This document shows positions 43,641 to 54,120 of a stretch of 64,000 nt of DNA, in pieces. This DNA is from Rhineura floridana (Eukaryota > Chordata > Lepidosauria > Squamata > Rhineuridae). Position numbers and translations under genes: made by a program. Position 1 is the first letter of the stretch. Each line of letters begins with the position of its first letter. The notes beneath the pieces were generated by a model, which saw only the letters and a program-made list of their open reading frames with translations, was not told where the DNA came from and did not search any database. Location: positions 60,029,486 to 60,093,485 of the forward strand of contig NC_084487.1 in the NCBI RefSeq assembly GCF_030035675.1, given 5' to 3'.

Positions 43641-45955
43641 TTTTTATTTATTTATTTCATTTAATTTATAAACCGCCCGAAGCTAATAGCTCTCTGGGCG
43701 GTGTACAAGGTTAAAATACAATATTACAATAAAATCAATAACAAATAGCAGCAAGATTTTAAAACTAGAACATTAAACATGAAACATTAAACGTTAACAT
43801 TAAACATTAAAATGCCTGGGAGTATAGCCAGGTCTTAACCTGGTGCCTGAAAGAAAGTACCGTAGGCGCCAGGTGTATCCCTCTGGTAAGCTGTTCCACA
43901 ATTCGGGGGCCACTACAGAAAAGGCCCTGGATCTAGTAATAATCCTCCGGGCATCTTGATGATTTGGTACCCGGAGCAGGGCCTTAGATACTGAATGAAG
44001 TGGACGGGTAGGTTCATAGCGGGAGAGGCGTTCTACAAGGTATTGCGGTCCCACACCATGTAAGGCTTTATAGGTCAAAACCAACACCTTGAATCTGGCT
44101 CAGAAACAAATAGGTAGCCAGTGCAAGCGGGCCAGGACAGGTGTTATATGCGCGGACCGATTGGTCCTCGTCAGCAACCTGGCTGCCGCGTTTTGCACTA
44201 GCTGAAGTTTCCGAACTGTCTTCAAGGGCAGCCCTACGTAGAGCGCATTACAGTAATCCAATCTAGAAGTTACCAGAGCGTGAACAACTGAGGCGAGATC
44301 GTCACTGTCCAGAAAGGGGCGTAGTTGGGCTACTAAGTGAAGATGGCAAAACGCGTTCCGTGCCACCGAGGCCACTTGAGCCTCTAGCGACAAGGAAAGA
44401 TCAAAAAGGACACCCAAACTCTGAACCTGTTCCTTTAAGGGGAGTGTAACCCCATCTAGAACAGGATGAGCATCCACCATCTGGGCAGAGAGAGAGCTCA
44501 CCAACAGAGTCTCAGTCTTGTCTGGATTGAGTTTCAGTTTATTAGCTCTCATCCAGTCCATTATCGCGGTCAGGCAACGGTTCAGCACATCAACAGCCTC
44601 ACCTGAAGAAGGTGAAAAGGAGAAGTAGAGTTGCGTGTCATCAGCGTACTGATGGCAATGCACTCCAAAACTCCTGATGACCGCACCCAGAGGCTGCATG
44701 TAGATGTTAAAAAGCATGGGGGACAGAACCGATTCCTGAGGGACTCCACAATGGAGAGTCCAGGGAATCGAGCAATGTTCCCCAACCACTACCTTCTGGC
44801 GACGACCCGCTAAGTAGGAGCAGAGCCACTGCCAAGCAGTGCCCCCAACTCCTAACTCCGCGAGCCTCCCCAGAAGGATACCATGGTCGATGGTATCAAA
44901 CGCCGCTGAGAGATCAAGGAGAACCAACAGGGTCACACTCCCCCTGTCCCTCTCCCGACAAAGGTCATCATACAGGGCGACCAAGGCTGTTTCAGTGCCA
45001 AAACCGGACCTAAAACCGGATTGAAACGGATCCAGATAATCCGTTTCATCCAAAAGCGCCTGGAGCTGGCCAGCGACCACCCGCTCCAAAACCTTGCCCA
45101 AAAAAGGGACATTCGCCACCGGTCTGTAGTTGTTCAAAACATCTGGGTCCAAAGAAGGTTTCTTTAAAAGAGGTCTTATTACTGCCTCCTTGAGACTACC
45201 AGGGACTACTCCCTCTCTCAAGGAGGCATTTATCACCTCTTTGGCCCAGCCAGTGGTTACTGCCCTGCCAGCCTTCACCAGCCAAGATGGGCAAGGGTCC
45301 AGAGCAGACGTGGTCGCCCGCACCATTCCAAGCACCTTGTCCACTTCCTCAAGCTGCACCAACTGAAATTCATCCAATAATACAGGACTAGGCCGTGTTC
45401 TGGACACTTCAATGGATTCATCTGTCATAATGTCAGAGTCTAAGTCCTGACGGATGCATACAATCTTATCCCGGAAGTGCTCCGCAAATTCATTGCAGCG
45501 GGCTTCCGATGTTTCCTTAGTCTCATGAGGGCCAGAATGTAAAAGCCCTCGTACCACCTTAAAAAGCTCCGCTGGGCGGCAAAGAGATGATCTAACGGTG
45601 GCAGCAAAATAAGATTTTTTCGCCGCCCTAACTGCTTTTACGTACAACTTAGTGGAAGCACTTACCAAAGAATGATTACATCCGTCAGGAGTTCGCCTCC
45701 ACCTGCACTCTAGCCTCCTTCTCTCTTGCTTCATCACTCTCAGCTCCGGGGTATACCACGGAGCTGTATGAGTTCTGCACCGAAGGGGGCGCGCGGGAGC
45801 GATCATGTCAATGGCCCAAGTCATCTCCGTATTCCACAGGTCGACCAGGGCCTCGACAGGCGCGCCAGTGCTATCAGCCGGAAAAACTCCCAGAGCCCTC
45901 TGGAAAACAATCTGTAGGTCCTTTGCCCGGCGGGGCCACATGGAGGTGATGGATC
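43641..45955 (-). mobile_element. CR1 LINE inserted in the R2, 5'-truncated, young-looking
   Basis: Minus-strand CR1 with an ORF2 part of more than 700 codons, a 3' UTR (tctgggcggtgtacaaggtt read on the plus strand) and an (AAAT)n tail at about 43641-43659. R2 sequence lies on both sides (to 43640 and from about 45956). The endonuclease domain is missing by 5' truncation. No target duplication is evident. Since it interrupts the R2, it is younger than the R2. Confidence 0.9.
43800..45941 (-). pseudogene. CR1 ORF2 protein, reverse transcriptase nearly intact
   Basis: A 613-codon open frame (44100-45941) continues after one TGA stop (44098-44100 region) to about 43800. Linker: LWNTEMTWAIDMIAPARPL, TAPWYTPELRVMKQERRR. 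Reverse transcriptase: LKEAVIRPLLKKPSLDPDVL, NNYRPVANVPFLGKVLERVV, LDPFQSGFRSGFGTETAL, LVLLDLSAAFDTIDHGIL, GVPQESVLSPMLFNIYMQPL, HQYADDTQLYFSFS with the catalytic YADD. GVPQESVLSP has Glu where CR1 usually has Gly. C-terminus: ARLHWLPI, ARFKVLVLTYKALHGVGPQY, RAFSVVAPELWNSLPEG. Near the end one frame change moves to LAPTVLSFRHQVKTWLYSQAF and stop. So one stop and one frameshift. This enzyme copies CR1 RNA at a nicked target. Confidence 0.95.
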
Positions 45956-45980
45956 CAATTATCTATATCTCCCCAGCAAC

Positions 45981-46004
45981 TAAGAGAGTCATAGTTACTC
46001 CCGC
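45981..46004 (-). other. 28S rDNA remnant upstream of R2 target
   Basis: On the minus strand, 24 bases match 28S exactly, starting GCGGGAGTAACTATGACT and ending CTCTTA. 28S then continues AGG before the R2 cleavage point, and these three bases are absent. R2 sequence (gttgctgggg) follows. Beyond 46004 the sequence is unrelated to 28S. Confidence 0.9.
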
Positions 46005-46009
46005 TACTC

Positions 46010-46665
46010 CTGAATATTAGAATAAATGTTTTAATCGTAATAGCAGCTTGACAATGGAATCGGTTACCCGGGGGTGGGGAGGCTATCTCTTGCTGAAGTT
46101 CTTCAGATAAACAGTCATCTGTTGGAGATGTGGTAGCTCTGGATTTCCTTTACTGAGCAAGGAGTTTGCTTAGACACCATACAACGTTCCAGCTCATTGA
46201 TTCCATGTATTCCCTATCCTAACAACTTGGATAGCCATAAATTCCACGAGGCCACTTTCAACTTCTTTGGTGCAGAAGTCTGTGCTGGTGTAGCTAAAAC
46301 ATCCAATGCCAGGCAAAGGGGCAAGGAAAAGGGAAAGGCATCCAGTTGTATCATATTTCCTATTATACTTGGTTAGACACACAGTAGCCCCAGATAGGGA
46401 TGCACATCCAAAATCACAATCAATAGATGGCTGTCAAAAGAATTAATGCCATTCTGTTCAAGTATCCAACCTGGTTCACATAGCATTGAACCCTAATCTT
46501 CAATCTGTTTTAATTTAGTGTAAAAATGATATGCTCTTCCATTTTTATTAGCATTTCTAAGTGCAAACCCCCCACTCTTTTTAAAGCTTGCTGGCAAGCA
46601 AGCAAAGATTGATGAGGATTATGGTATGGCAAATACTTCATAACCACATTGAACAAGTGTGTAAA
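46010..46665. other. No recognised gene
   Basis: Host flank of the R2 insertion. No supported feature. Confidence 0.5.
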
Positions 46666-46667
46666 TG

Positions 46668-46985
46668 TAAATGTAAATTTAATTTTTAGGTCGCCTATCT
46701 GGCCGAAGCCACTCTAGGCGACGTACATATCAAATTTCAATAAAATACAATAAAATACAATATAGTCAGCAGTAATAAAACAACAGCATATACAGTACAA
46801 AACAACGGGCATTCAGTATGTAATTAATTAGCCCATCCTGGTGGTCCCAAAGGCCTGTCCAAACAGCCAAGTTTTTAAGGCTCGGCGGAAGGTGTCTAGG
46901 GAAGGGGCATGCCGAAGATTAGACGGGAGGGAATTCCAGAGAGTGGGGGCTGCCACCGAAAAAGAGAGTGTGGACAATCATGTGT
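46668..46985 (-). mobile_element. CR1 LINE, 3'-end fragment
   Basis: On the minus strand a short frame reads NSLPSNLRHAPSLDTFRRAL, KTWLFGQAFGTTRMG and stop, the usual C-terminus of CR1 ORF2. The 3' UTR follows (cgtcgcctagagtggcttcg read on the minus strand). The 5' part is lost. Confidence 0.8.
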
Positions 46986-46989
46986 GCAT

Positions 46990-47600
46990 TTTTTGTGGTA
47001 GGTGTAACCCTTGGGACTTTGGTTTAATCGATAATAGCCTAAAGATGTCAAAACATTAACTAATATTTTCTAACAGTAGTAACAGTATTGCTGTCAAAAT
47101 AGAACACTGTGCATTTCTTTAAACTTATAAACTAAAATAATAACAAATAGGGTTACAAATCACTTTGAAAATCCCATGTGAAATTCACAAGTAACGTGAT
47201 TTGTATACTGCTGCTGCTGATTTATATTAATCACAACAAATACCACTTTGACTATGATTGGCATTTGAAAAAACAATGACCAGGTATTACTTTTCACCCT
47301 GTGAGAAATGTCATGTTTACTCTGTGGTTGAATTAATTTTGCCCCTGTACCATTCAATGGCATAGGAGATTAAAGAGATAAGTTCTCCCACTGGTTGCCC
47401 TGCCTCTTCCTTTCATCTCTGTCCCACCTTTCAGTGCTTACTACTTATTGAGCAACACCACCACATGCATCCATATGATGACACCTTTCCAGATGTCAGA
47501 GATATATTGTGTTGCTTTTCCTCTCGCTTTATTCTCTGTTAAATCTATACAGCTGGAGATGGAGGTTCAGGTTCAGCCTCTGTTAAAATACAGTAGCTGA
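46990..47600. other. No recognised gene
   Basis: No supported feature. Confidence 0.5.
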
Positions 47601-47601
47601 A

Positions 47602-47718
47602 GCAGTGGTGCCCTTCAAATGTTTTGGTCTACAACTGTCATCATCCCTGCCTATTGGCCATGGTGTCAGGGGCTGAGGAGAGTTGTAGTCCACAACATCT
47701 GGAGGGCACCACATTGAC
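47602..47718. mobile_element. Palindromic hAT-like MITE, diverged
   Basis: Arms agcagtggtgcccttcaaat and aacatctggagggcaccac are inverted copies. The core has ggtctacaactgtcatcatc. Same family as 23390-23527. Confidence 0.65.
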
Positions 47719-47719
47719 A

Positions 47720-49238
47720 TGCCCTGGGAAAGGGGAGCAAACTGAAACTCCATGAACCAAAAGGCTATGCACTAATGAAATTTAGTTCCATTTACCCAAC
47801 ATGAAATAACATAAAGGGCACAGATTTTATAAGGACACTGAAGTTGTAAAGCAGTGTTTTGTGTGTGTGTTTTAAATAATAATAATATAACTGCATGGAC
47901 AAGTATTGTTTAAAGAAACTTCAGACAATTCTAGGAAGTTTATCATGTCTAGTCCATTTTTGAAACATAATGCAGTAGTTAGTAAAAAGCCTGCCAAGAT
48001 TTTAAAGAAAACTTTCAAATAATATGCCAACTTATCAACCAAGCTTCTGAGTCTTGCATGGAATCCTACAATTATCCATTGTTGTAGCAATAAACATATG
48101 TTCTAAAAGCTACTGCTATACTCACATCTTAGACACCCAGTTCCTAGCATGATAAATTAACTATGAAAGCACTTGAGAACCAAGCAGGCTGGTTTGTGAA
48201 GGATTTGAGAATCTAATGCCTGTCTTTTTGAAAATCCCTCTCCCTGGCTTAATTACTTTGAATCTCCATTGGAGGAAGGCTGTATCACATCTCACAGACA
48301 AGCAAAACTACTAAGTTCCCCCCAGTTATCACCTTTTAACTTCTGCCTTCCTGGGCTGAAAAGGCATTAATTGGCTTGTCTCCTTCTTTGTACGTGCTAC
48401 ATGTTGGAACCCATGTCTCAAGTATAACATAACACCCATCATTAAGGATTGCTAATCTCACCTGGTGGAGGATTCGTACCCCTGCCAGCCGCCCTCTCTT
48501 GAGCAGAAGGGGGCTCATTCATACCATGTTTTCCTTATTAGAATAGTCTGCTAGTAGTCCAAACCTGATTGCTTTGCACTTTCTTTGTACTCAAATCAAA
48601 CTTTTTCCTCATCCATACTTGTAAGTGTACCTTTTGTTGTTTACAAACTCCCTCTCCTTCCTTCTTATTTTGTTGTATTGCTGATTGGCTCAGATTAGAA
48701 GGGCAAGGGAGTCATTGGGAACCCAACAGAAGCAGGAGAGTGAAAGGAGGTGAAAATGCAACTCAAAGGAACCAGTATCCCTCCTCAGCATCCTTTTGTA
48801 ATAGCTGTTTCACCCTTTTTCGGTGTATAGTTGGTATTGGAAACACTGGATCAAGAGAAGAGAAAGTGTGGGAAGACAGTGATTGGATGAGACCATCATA
48901 TGGATGAGAGTGAATTAATGGAGGCACAGGGGGCATACATTTCAGATTATATAGATGTATGGATGAGTCCAAGCTTAAAGATAGGGGCTGTTTCCCTATC
49001 AGACTTGTTGCCGCATTGGATAGCCCTTTCCCATGACCTCAGAACTCATGAGTGATCTGTGTAGCCTGCCCTCTTCCAGGGAATTTGAAATGCAGCTCTC
49101 CAGTATTAAGATTGACTTGCTTTTTTTTAAAAAAAAATGTTATATTCCCCAAGTTTACAGATAAGAACATTTAAATATTATCTACCATCAGCTAACTACA
49201 TACAGGAGTAATGCCACCTAGAGATGTGTATAAAATGG
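47720..49238. other. No recognised gene
   Basis: No supported feature. A short GT run occurs near 47862-47872. Confidence 0.5.
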
Positions 49239-49240
49239 AA

Positions 49241-49368
49241 CGTGGGGAACCTTTGGCCCTCCAGAAGTTGTTGAACTACAACACCCATCAGCTCTAGCAA
49301 GCATGGCCAATGGGCAGGGATGATTGGTTATAGTTCAGGAATATCTGGAGGGCCAAACGTTCACCACA
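49241..49368. mobile_element. Palindromic hAT-like MITE, diverged
   Basis: Left arm cgtggggaacctttggccct and right arm ctggagggccaaacgttcac are inverted copies. Middle aactacaacacccatcagct. Same family as 38130-38258. Confidence 0.7.
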
Positions 49369-49382
49369 GCTGGTATAAAGAG

Positions 49383-49573
49383 GAACATATAAGCTGTCTT
49401 ATACTGAATCAGATCATTGGTCCATCTAGCTCAGTATTGTCTACACTGACTGGCAGTGGCTCTCTACGGGTTCAAGCAGTAAATATTCCCAGACCTACCT
49501 GTAGATGTCAGGGATTGAGCCTGGGCTCTTCTGTATGCAAAACAAGTGCTCTACTACTATGTTATGCCCATTC
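49383..49573 (-). mobile_element. tRNA-Ala-derived SINE
   Basis: On the plus strand it begins ataagctgtcttatactgaa, then tccatctagctcagtattgt. The tRNA-like head lies at the right: gggattgagcctgggctctt, then gtatgcaaaacaagtgctct. Full length but diverged. Confidence 0.75.
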
Positions 49574-49574
49574 C

Positions 49575-50560
49575 CAGATATACTTTTGCATATTGGGAAT
49601 GGGCAGAGTTACAAGCAATTTCCCCCCTAAAAATCATAATCCAGAAATCTCTTCATCCAAAATAATCCAAGTGAAGTTTAGAGGATGTGGTTTTAGGATA
49701 GCAAAAGAGAGCAACAATGTAAAATGGAGAATCATACATGTGGAAACAGAGGGCACCCCTACAGAATGTCTATATACCACATCCATATATTCTCTGTGTG
49801 ACCTCTTTAATTAATATTTTTAATGGAGAACAACATGCCTTTCAGTTTCAAAGTTTCCTTTCTGGTGCTACTGTCATATTGTTTTTGTTCTGTCTGACAT
49901 AAGGGGTGGCATTTTTCTCCAACTTCCTCTCTCTTTGTTGGCCATATTATATGCATGTCTTTAACCAACACAAATACAGAAGCCAGCTGGCTCAGCTGAG
50001 TTCTTTTCAATGGAATTTTATTTCTTCTTCAATTGAAACACATCTGAGAAGCCACCTGAATTTAATAAATGAAGCATGACTTTGGTCAGTTGATAGATGT
50101 TCTTAGAATCATACTGTTTGCTCCAGACTAAATTCTGTTGATAGTCTGCCAACTCTTGTCATCATAATAAGACCCCAGTTCCCCTTACCAGTCTTGCCAA
50201 GTTCCTCCTTGGCCCCACTTGCCTTCGGTTTGAGTACAAAGTTACTAAATGTTGTCACCCAAAGATCTTGACTTTAGTGCCAACACTATACTGATGACAT
50301 CTCCTTTCCATCTGAGTTGCAACCAGAATTCTCAATACATTATGGTGCACATATGTAATGTTAGACTCCGGACTTAATGGTCTTAGCCGCCACTTCAAAA
50401 TGTGATAAGCCATTCCTGTTTGGCAGCCCCACCCCTCTGATTCTTGTGAGTAGAAGCCTAGATTTCTGTCCCTAACATCCCTCCTGTCTATGGTATACAT
50501 GTGTAGAATTCACACCTACCTTTTTAAAAAAAACTGTAATAAGGGACCCGATTTTATCAA
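49575..50560. other. No recognised gene
   Basis: No supported feature. Confidence 0.5.
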
Positions 50561-50566
50561 TATTTT

Positions 50567-50802
50567 GGAAGCCAGTGTAGTGTAGTGGTTAGAGTGTTGG
50601 ACTACAACCTGGGAGACCAGGATTCAAATCCCCACACAACTATGAAGCTCACTGGGTGACTTTGCGCCAGTCACTGCCTCTCAGCCTCAGAGGAAAGCAA
50701 TAGTAAATCACCTCTGAATACTGCTTGCCATGAAAACCCTATTCATAGGGCCTCCATAAGTCGGGACTGACTTGAAGGCAGTCCAATGTAATGTAATGAA
50801 AT
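50567..50802 (+). mobile_element. Sauria SINE (tRNA head, BovB-like tail)
   Basis: The head gccagtgtagtgtagtggtt, then agagtgttggactacaacct, and gggagaccaggattcaaatc carry the A- and B-box regions. The body is catgaagctcactgggtgac, gccagtcactgcctctcagc. The tail gtcgggactgacttgaaggc, then agtccaatgtaatgtaatg, is the RTE/BovB-like 3' end that lets the SINE borrow a BovB reverse transcriptase. Full length. This is the strongest single clue to a squamate genome. Confidence 0.9.
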
Positions 50803-50819
50803 GTTGGAAGAAGTAAGCT

Positions 50820-50879
50820 AAACATTTAGTTAGCTTCGGCTATGGGGCAGTATAAAAATGTAATAAATAAATAAATAAG
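50820..50879 (+). repeat. CR1 3'-end fragment with AAAT tail
   Basis: The run agcttcggctatggggcagt, then ataaaaatgtaataaataaa, matches the 3' end of the CR1 at 25591-25903. Only about 60 bases are present, directly after the SINE. Confidence 0.6.
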
Positions 50880-51177
50880 TGTACAAAGTGCAAAAAAAAG
50901 ATTTCCCTTAAAACATTTTGGTGACTGGGAAAAACAGGAGTATAGACCTTCCAATTTCCCAAGGGTGAAGCTGGGCCATACTTAGGAAAAGGTGGGTGTG
51001 GGTAGTGGTTATAGTGGCATCTCAGCAGTCTCCTGCTGTGTCCTTTCTTTGAAAATCACTTTTAGGATGGTCATTTTCAGATACATATACATAGGACTAA
51101 CTGGACAGTCTCTGTGCAGGAGAATAAATGGACAAAATGTGACATTAAGAAAGGTAACACAGAAAAGCCTATAGGGC

Positions 51178-51960
51178 AGGGGTTCTCAAATTGTGGTGCA
51201 CAAGTTTCATTCAGTTGGTTTGCAGCATATCTACATGAAATAATTGATTTTCATTCCAGTCTGTAACTGTATTGGAATGGTTTTAAAAAATGTTTCATTT
51301 TTAAATATATTTTTCATGTTTTATCACTTCTTGTTTGCCACCCTGGGCAATTTCATATTGCTAAGTCACCATTCTCAATAAAGGAGAAACAAGACTCCTG
51401 CAACTGAATGGTTAGGAAGATTAAAATGTTCCCTACAACAGTTTAGTTTGGTTTATAGTGTTACAAATTGAATTCTTTGGAATGCAAATTGTAATACAAT
51501 AAAATTTATAATGAATGCAAGTCGAGATCGAGATAAAAACAGAAAATACGAAAGTGGTGCTCATAAGAGAAAAAAGGCTGAGCAGAAAAAAGAAATAGAA
51601 AATCTTCAAAGAGATGGGCTGCTTAAATTTTTAAAGACTGCAAAAAATGAGGGTGATCAGAATTCTGTGGAGTCACTTACAGTTTATGGACATGTTAAAT
51701 TCCACTGAAAATGAAACATATTCTCGTAATATATCGACTTCAACTGAATCACATGAAATCTGTGAAGCATCATGTTCTTCACATAATACAAACTTAATCA
51801 ATAAACACAGAGAAAATAATGAAGAAAAATGTGCATATAAAATAAATAAAATCTCCCTCTCTCTCTCTAAATATATATATATAGAGAGAAAGAATGTGGG
51901 GGGGGGCAACTATGCTTTTGCCCCGGGCCCTGCACATGCTAAGGGCGGGCCTGCCTCTGG
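51178..51960 (+). mobile_element. hAT transposon fragment with transposase N-terminus
   Basis: The left boundary caggggttctcaaattgtgg resembles Charlie-type hAT ends. From 51511 a 65-codon frame reads RDRDKNRKYESGAHKRKKAE, QKKEIENLQRDGLLKFL. The KRKYxSG.xKRKK pattern is the typical N-terminus of a group of hAT transposases. Sequence to about 51870 continues it in decayed frames (NTNLINKHRENNEEKCAYK). The region 51905-51960 (cttttgccccgggccctgca) may be a second hAT end. No DDE/RNase-H core is present. The two ends may belong to different elements. Confidence 0.55.
51852..51905. repeat. Compound CT/TA/GA microsatellite and G run
   Basis: ctctctctctct is followed by atatatatatat, agagag and then a run of nine G. 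The CT and GA parts can pair, giving a small hairpin. Confidence 0.7.
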
Positions 51961-52084
51961 GCCCTGCATTTCAGTTCTCCACTGTAGGATGTTGTAGCTG
52001 TACTTTCACTAGGGGAAGCATCAACCTCAGAATGGGCTTTCTGCTTTCTAAGAACAAATCTATCCATGGCAAATCCTATGGATT

Positions 52085-53250
52085 CCATTAGTCTTTGGGG
52101 TGGACCATCTTCATCTGTCCACCACCCCTGCAGGGAAGGATCAGAGCCATAAGTCTAAACTTCACCAGGAAGTGATCTGACCATGACAATGGGGTGACAT
52201 CCCCCCTATCTCCAGACCACCCCTTCCTCCATATGGAGCAAAAACCAAGTCAAGGGTGTCCCCTGCCCTATGCGTCAGGTCAGTGATGAGACAGCCCCAT
52301 GGTCATCATGGAAGCCATGAAGTCCTGACCCGGAACACTAAAGGTAGCTTCAGCATGGACATTGAAATCACCCAGTACTATCATTCTGGGCTGCTCCACC
52401 ACAGCCAAGACGACCTGCGCCAGCTCGGTCAGAGAAGCTGCCAGGCAACAGGGTGGATGGTACACCAGCAGCAACCCTAGTTTACTGTCTCCTTGGCCCG
52501 ACACCAGGTGCAGGCCGTCACAGGCAGCCCCAAGACAGAGTGGTTTGCTGGTGACAGAGATGGAAGTTCTGTAGACCACAGCAACTCCTCCGCCCCCCCC
52601 CCGTCCCTGCAGCCTGTGCTGGTGTTGCACCAAGTATCCAGGTGGGCAAAACTGGGTCAGATCAACTCCTCCAAGCTCACCCACCCAGGTCTCGGTAATG
52701 CACACCAGATTGGCACTTTATCCACAATCAAATCATGGATGAGAGTGGTCTTATTGTGTACAAATCTGGCATTAAACAACAACACACACAGGGCAATGGG
52801 CACAGCAGATGACCAATGAGGAACCCCTCCATGAGAGGAGTGGCAGCAAGGAACAAGGCGCAGATAGCCTTGCCCTCGTCTTCTATGGTAATTGACCACA
52901 TCCGCATGGCTATATTTCTCTATATCCTTGATCACTGAAATTGGGGCTAAGACTCCTCCTAAATACCTGATATTCACCCAACACAAGTCCACCAACAAAA
53001 CCTGCCTGAGCCAATGATCTCAGTAGGCCTCTGCAAGAATTGGGAACAGTCATACCCATTCAAACTTTTTCACACATTCTACTCCCCCTCCTGTCTCACA
53101 CCCAGGGAGGGCCAGCTTTGTGCCAGTTACAGACTCTCACTCTGAAGGCATCTGGTGACTTTCTCCTATCATTCAGTTCACTGCACAGACTCTAACCCTG
53201 TGCAAGGACTACACATGCACCACACGCACTCCCCACCACCAATCTCCTCA
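52085..53250 (-). mobile_element. CR1 LINE, 5' portion with endonuclease domain
   Basis: On the minus strand, 52705-52280 encodes MCITETWVGELGGVDLTQF, CPPGYLVQHQHR, GVAVVYRTSISVTSKPL, LLLVYHPPCCLAASLTEL and MIVLGDFNVHAEATF, the CR1 endonuclease with its catalytic Glu and Asp-Asn. Upstream, ALCVLLFNARFVHNKTTLIH, DLIVDK precedes it. Downstream, to about 52085, the frame decays (DTLDLVFAPYG, HCHGQIT). No reverse transcriptase is present. Upstream of 52998 the GC-rich sequence may be 5' UTR. Confidence 0.85.
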
Positions 53251-53254
53251 GAAT

Positions 53255-53645
53255 TGGTTTAACAGAAAACAAATTAAAAAAACAAAAACAAAAAGATAAT
53301 AGAAGGGGGTAGCGCCCTCGCCCTCAGGACTCCCCAAGGGGCAACCCCTTTGGTGTCGCCTCTTTGGTGGTAACCCCGGCGGCAGACCCGCTGCCCAAGG
53401 GCAGCTGGGCTTTTATGTCTCCTGACCCAGTCAGGAGCTGATGCAAGAGGCTGCAAGATTAACTGCAGCCTCTCTCTGGAGCAAGGGTCAGGCAGGGGGT
53501 CCTAGTCCTTGCAGCACTTACCAGGGACTTCAGCTGTCTCGAGGGACAGCAACCCAAAGGAGTGAGCAGCAAGCACCCAGATGCTCAGATACTCACTCCC
53601 AGGGCAGGTCTTCTTCAGTCCCCTAGTGCTGCAGCTGTTCCCCTC
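53255..53645. other. GC-rich stretch, possibly CR1 5' UTR
   Basis: Distinctly GC-richer than its surroundings (near 53310-53560) with no recognised coding. It lies upstream of the minus-strand CR1 and may be its 5' region. Alternatives include an unrelated insert. Confidence 0.35.
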
Positions 53646-53649
53646 TCCT

Positions 53650-54085
53650 CTGAATAATACCTCTGGTCTGAAATCTGCACTGGTTGCTGATTTGCTATCA
53701 GGCCAAGTTCAAGGTGTGCTTTCCATGTTACGGGTGCTACATAGTACTTGTTTTGCTCTTGTAGGAAATTGATCCTTTAGTGTTGTAGCACCTATGCTTT
53801 GGAATTCCCTGCCTGTTGATATTAGGCAGACACCTTCATTGTACTCTTTTTGGCACCTGCTAAAAATATTTTTGTTTAGGCAAGCCTACCCAGACATGTA
53901 GAAACTATTATGTTTATCTGTTTTTAACTCATTGTTGGTTTTATTATTTTGAATGTTTAAAATACTTGTCTTTAACTATTTTTGCTAATAATTATATTGT
54001 TTTAATTTCTTCTGTAAACCACTTTGAGGTTTTTACAATAAAGTGATATAGGAATGCTGCAAATAAAATACATAAATAAATTTCA
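53650..54085 (+). mobile_element. CR1 LINE, 3'-end fragment
   Basis: Decayed C-terminal ORF2 (LHWLLICYQAKFKV in nucleotide form tggttgctgatttgctatca; then cctatgctttggaattccct) followed by the 3' UTR with ctgtaaaccactttgaggtt and an aataaaatacataaataaa tail. It is in the opposite orientation to the CR1 piece on its left and more decayed. Confidence 0.75.
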
Positions 54086-54120
54086 GAGTCACTGTGACCC
54101 TTGTGTCTCTTTCCTCTTTT

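Larger units (their letters stand above)
40517..46004 (-). mobile_element. R2 LINE with 28S rDNA flanks, ectopic copy, interrupted by CR1
   Basis: An R2-clade LINE read on the minus strand. Its 5' boundary carries 24 bases exactly matching the 28S sequence just upstream of the R2 target (45981-46004). Its 3' boundary carries TAGCCAAATGC, the 28S sequence just downstream (40517-40527). In between are three zinc fingers, a Myb-like domain, a reverse transcriptase thumb region and a restriction-like endonuclease. About 1.2 kb of reverse transcriptase core is missing. A CR1 (about 43641-45955) sits near the 5' end of the R2. No other rDNA surrounds it. Full-length R2 is about 3.6-4.5 kb, and this copy would reach that with the missing core. 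Confidence 0.9.

Noticed and set aside
43601-45965. Target duplication of the CR1 inside R2 (similar ggtgat...gatcca at both sides)
   Set aside because: The two similar stretches differ in spacing from the CR1 ends and do not match exactly. CR1 usually leaves no clear duplication.
45981-46004. A 28S rRNA gene copy at this locus
   Set aside because: Only 24 and 11 bases of 28S are present, exactly at the R2 ends, and flanking sequence is unrelated. No rDNA unit is here.
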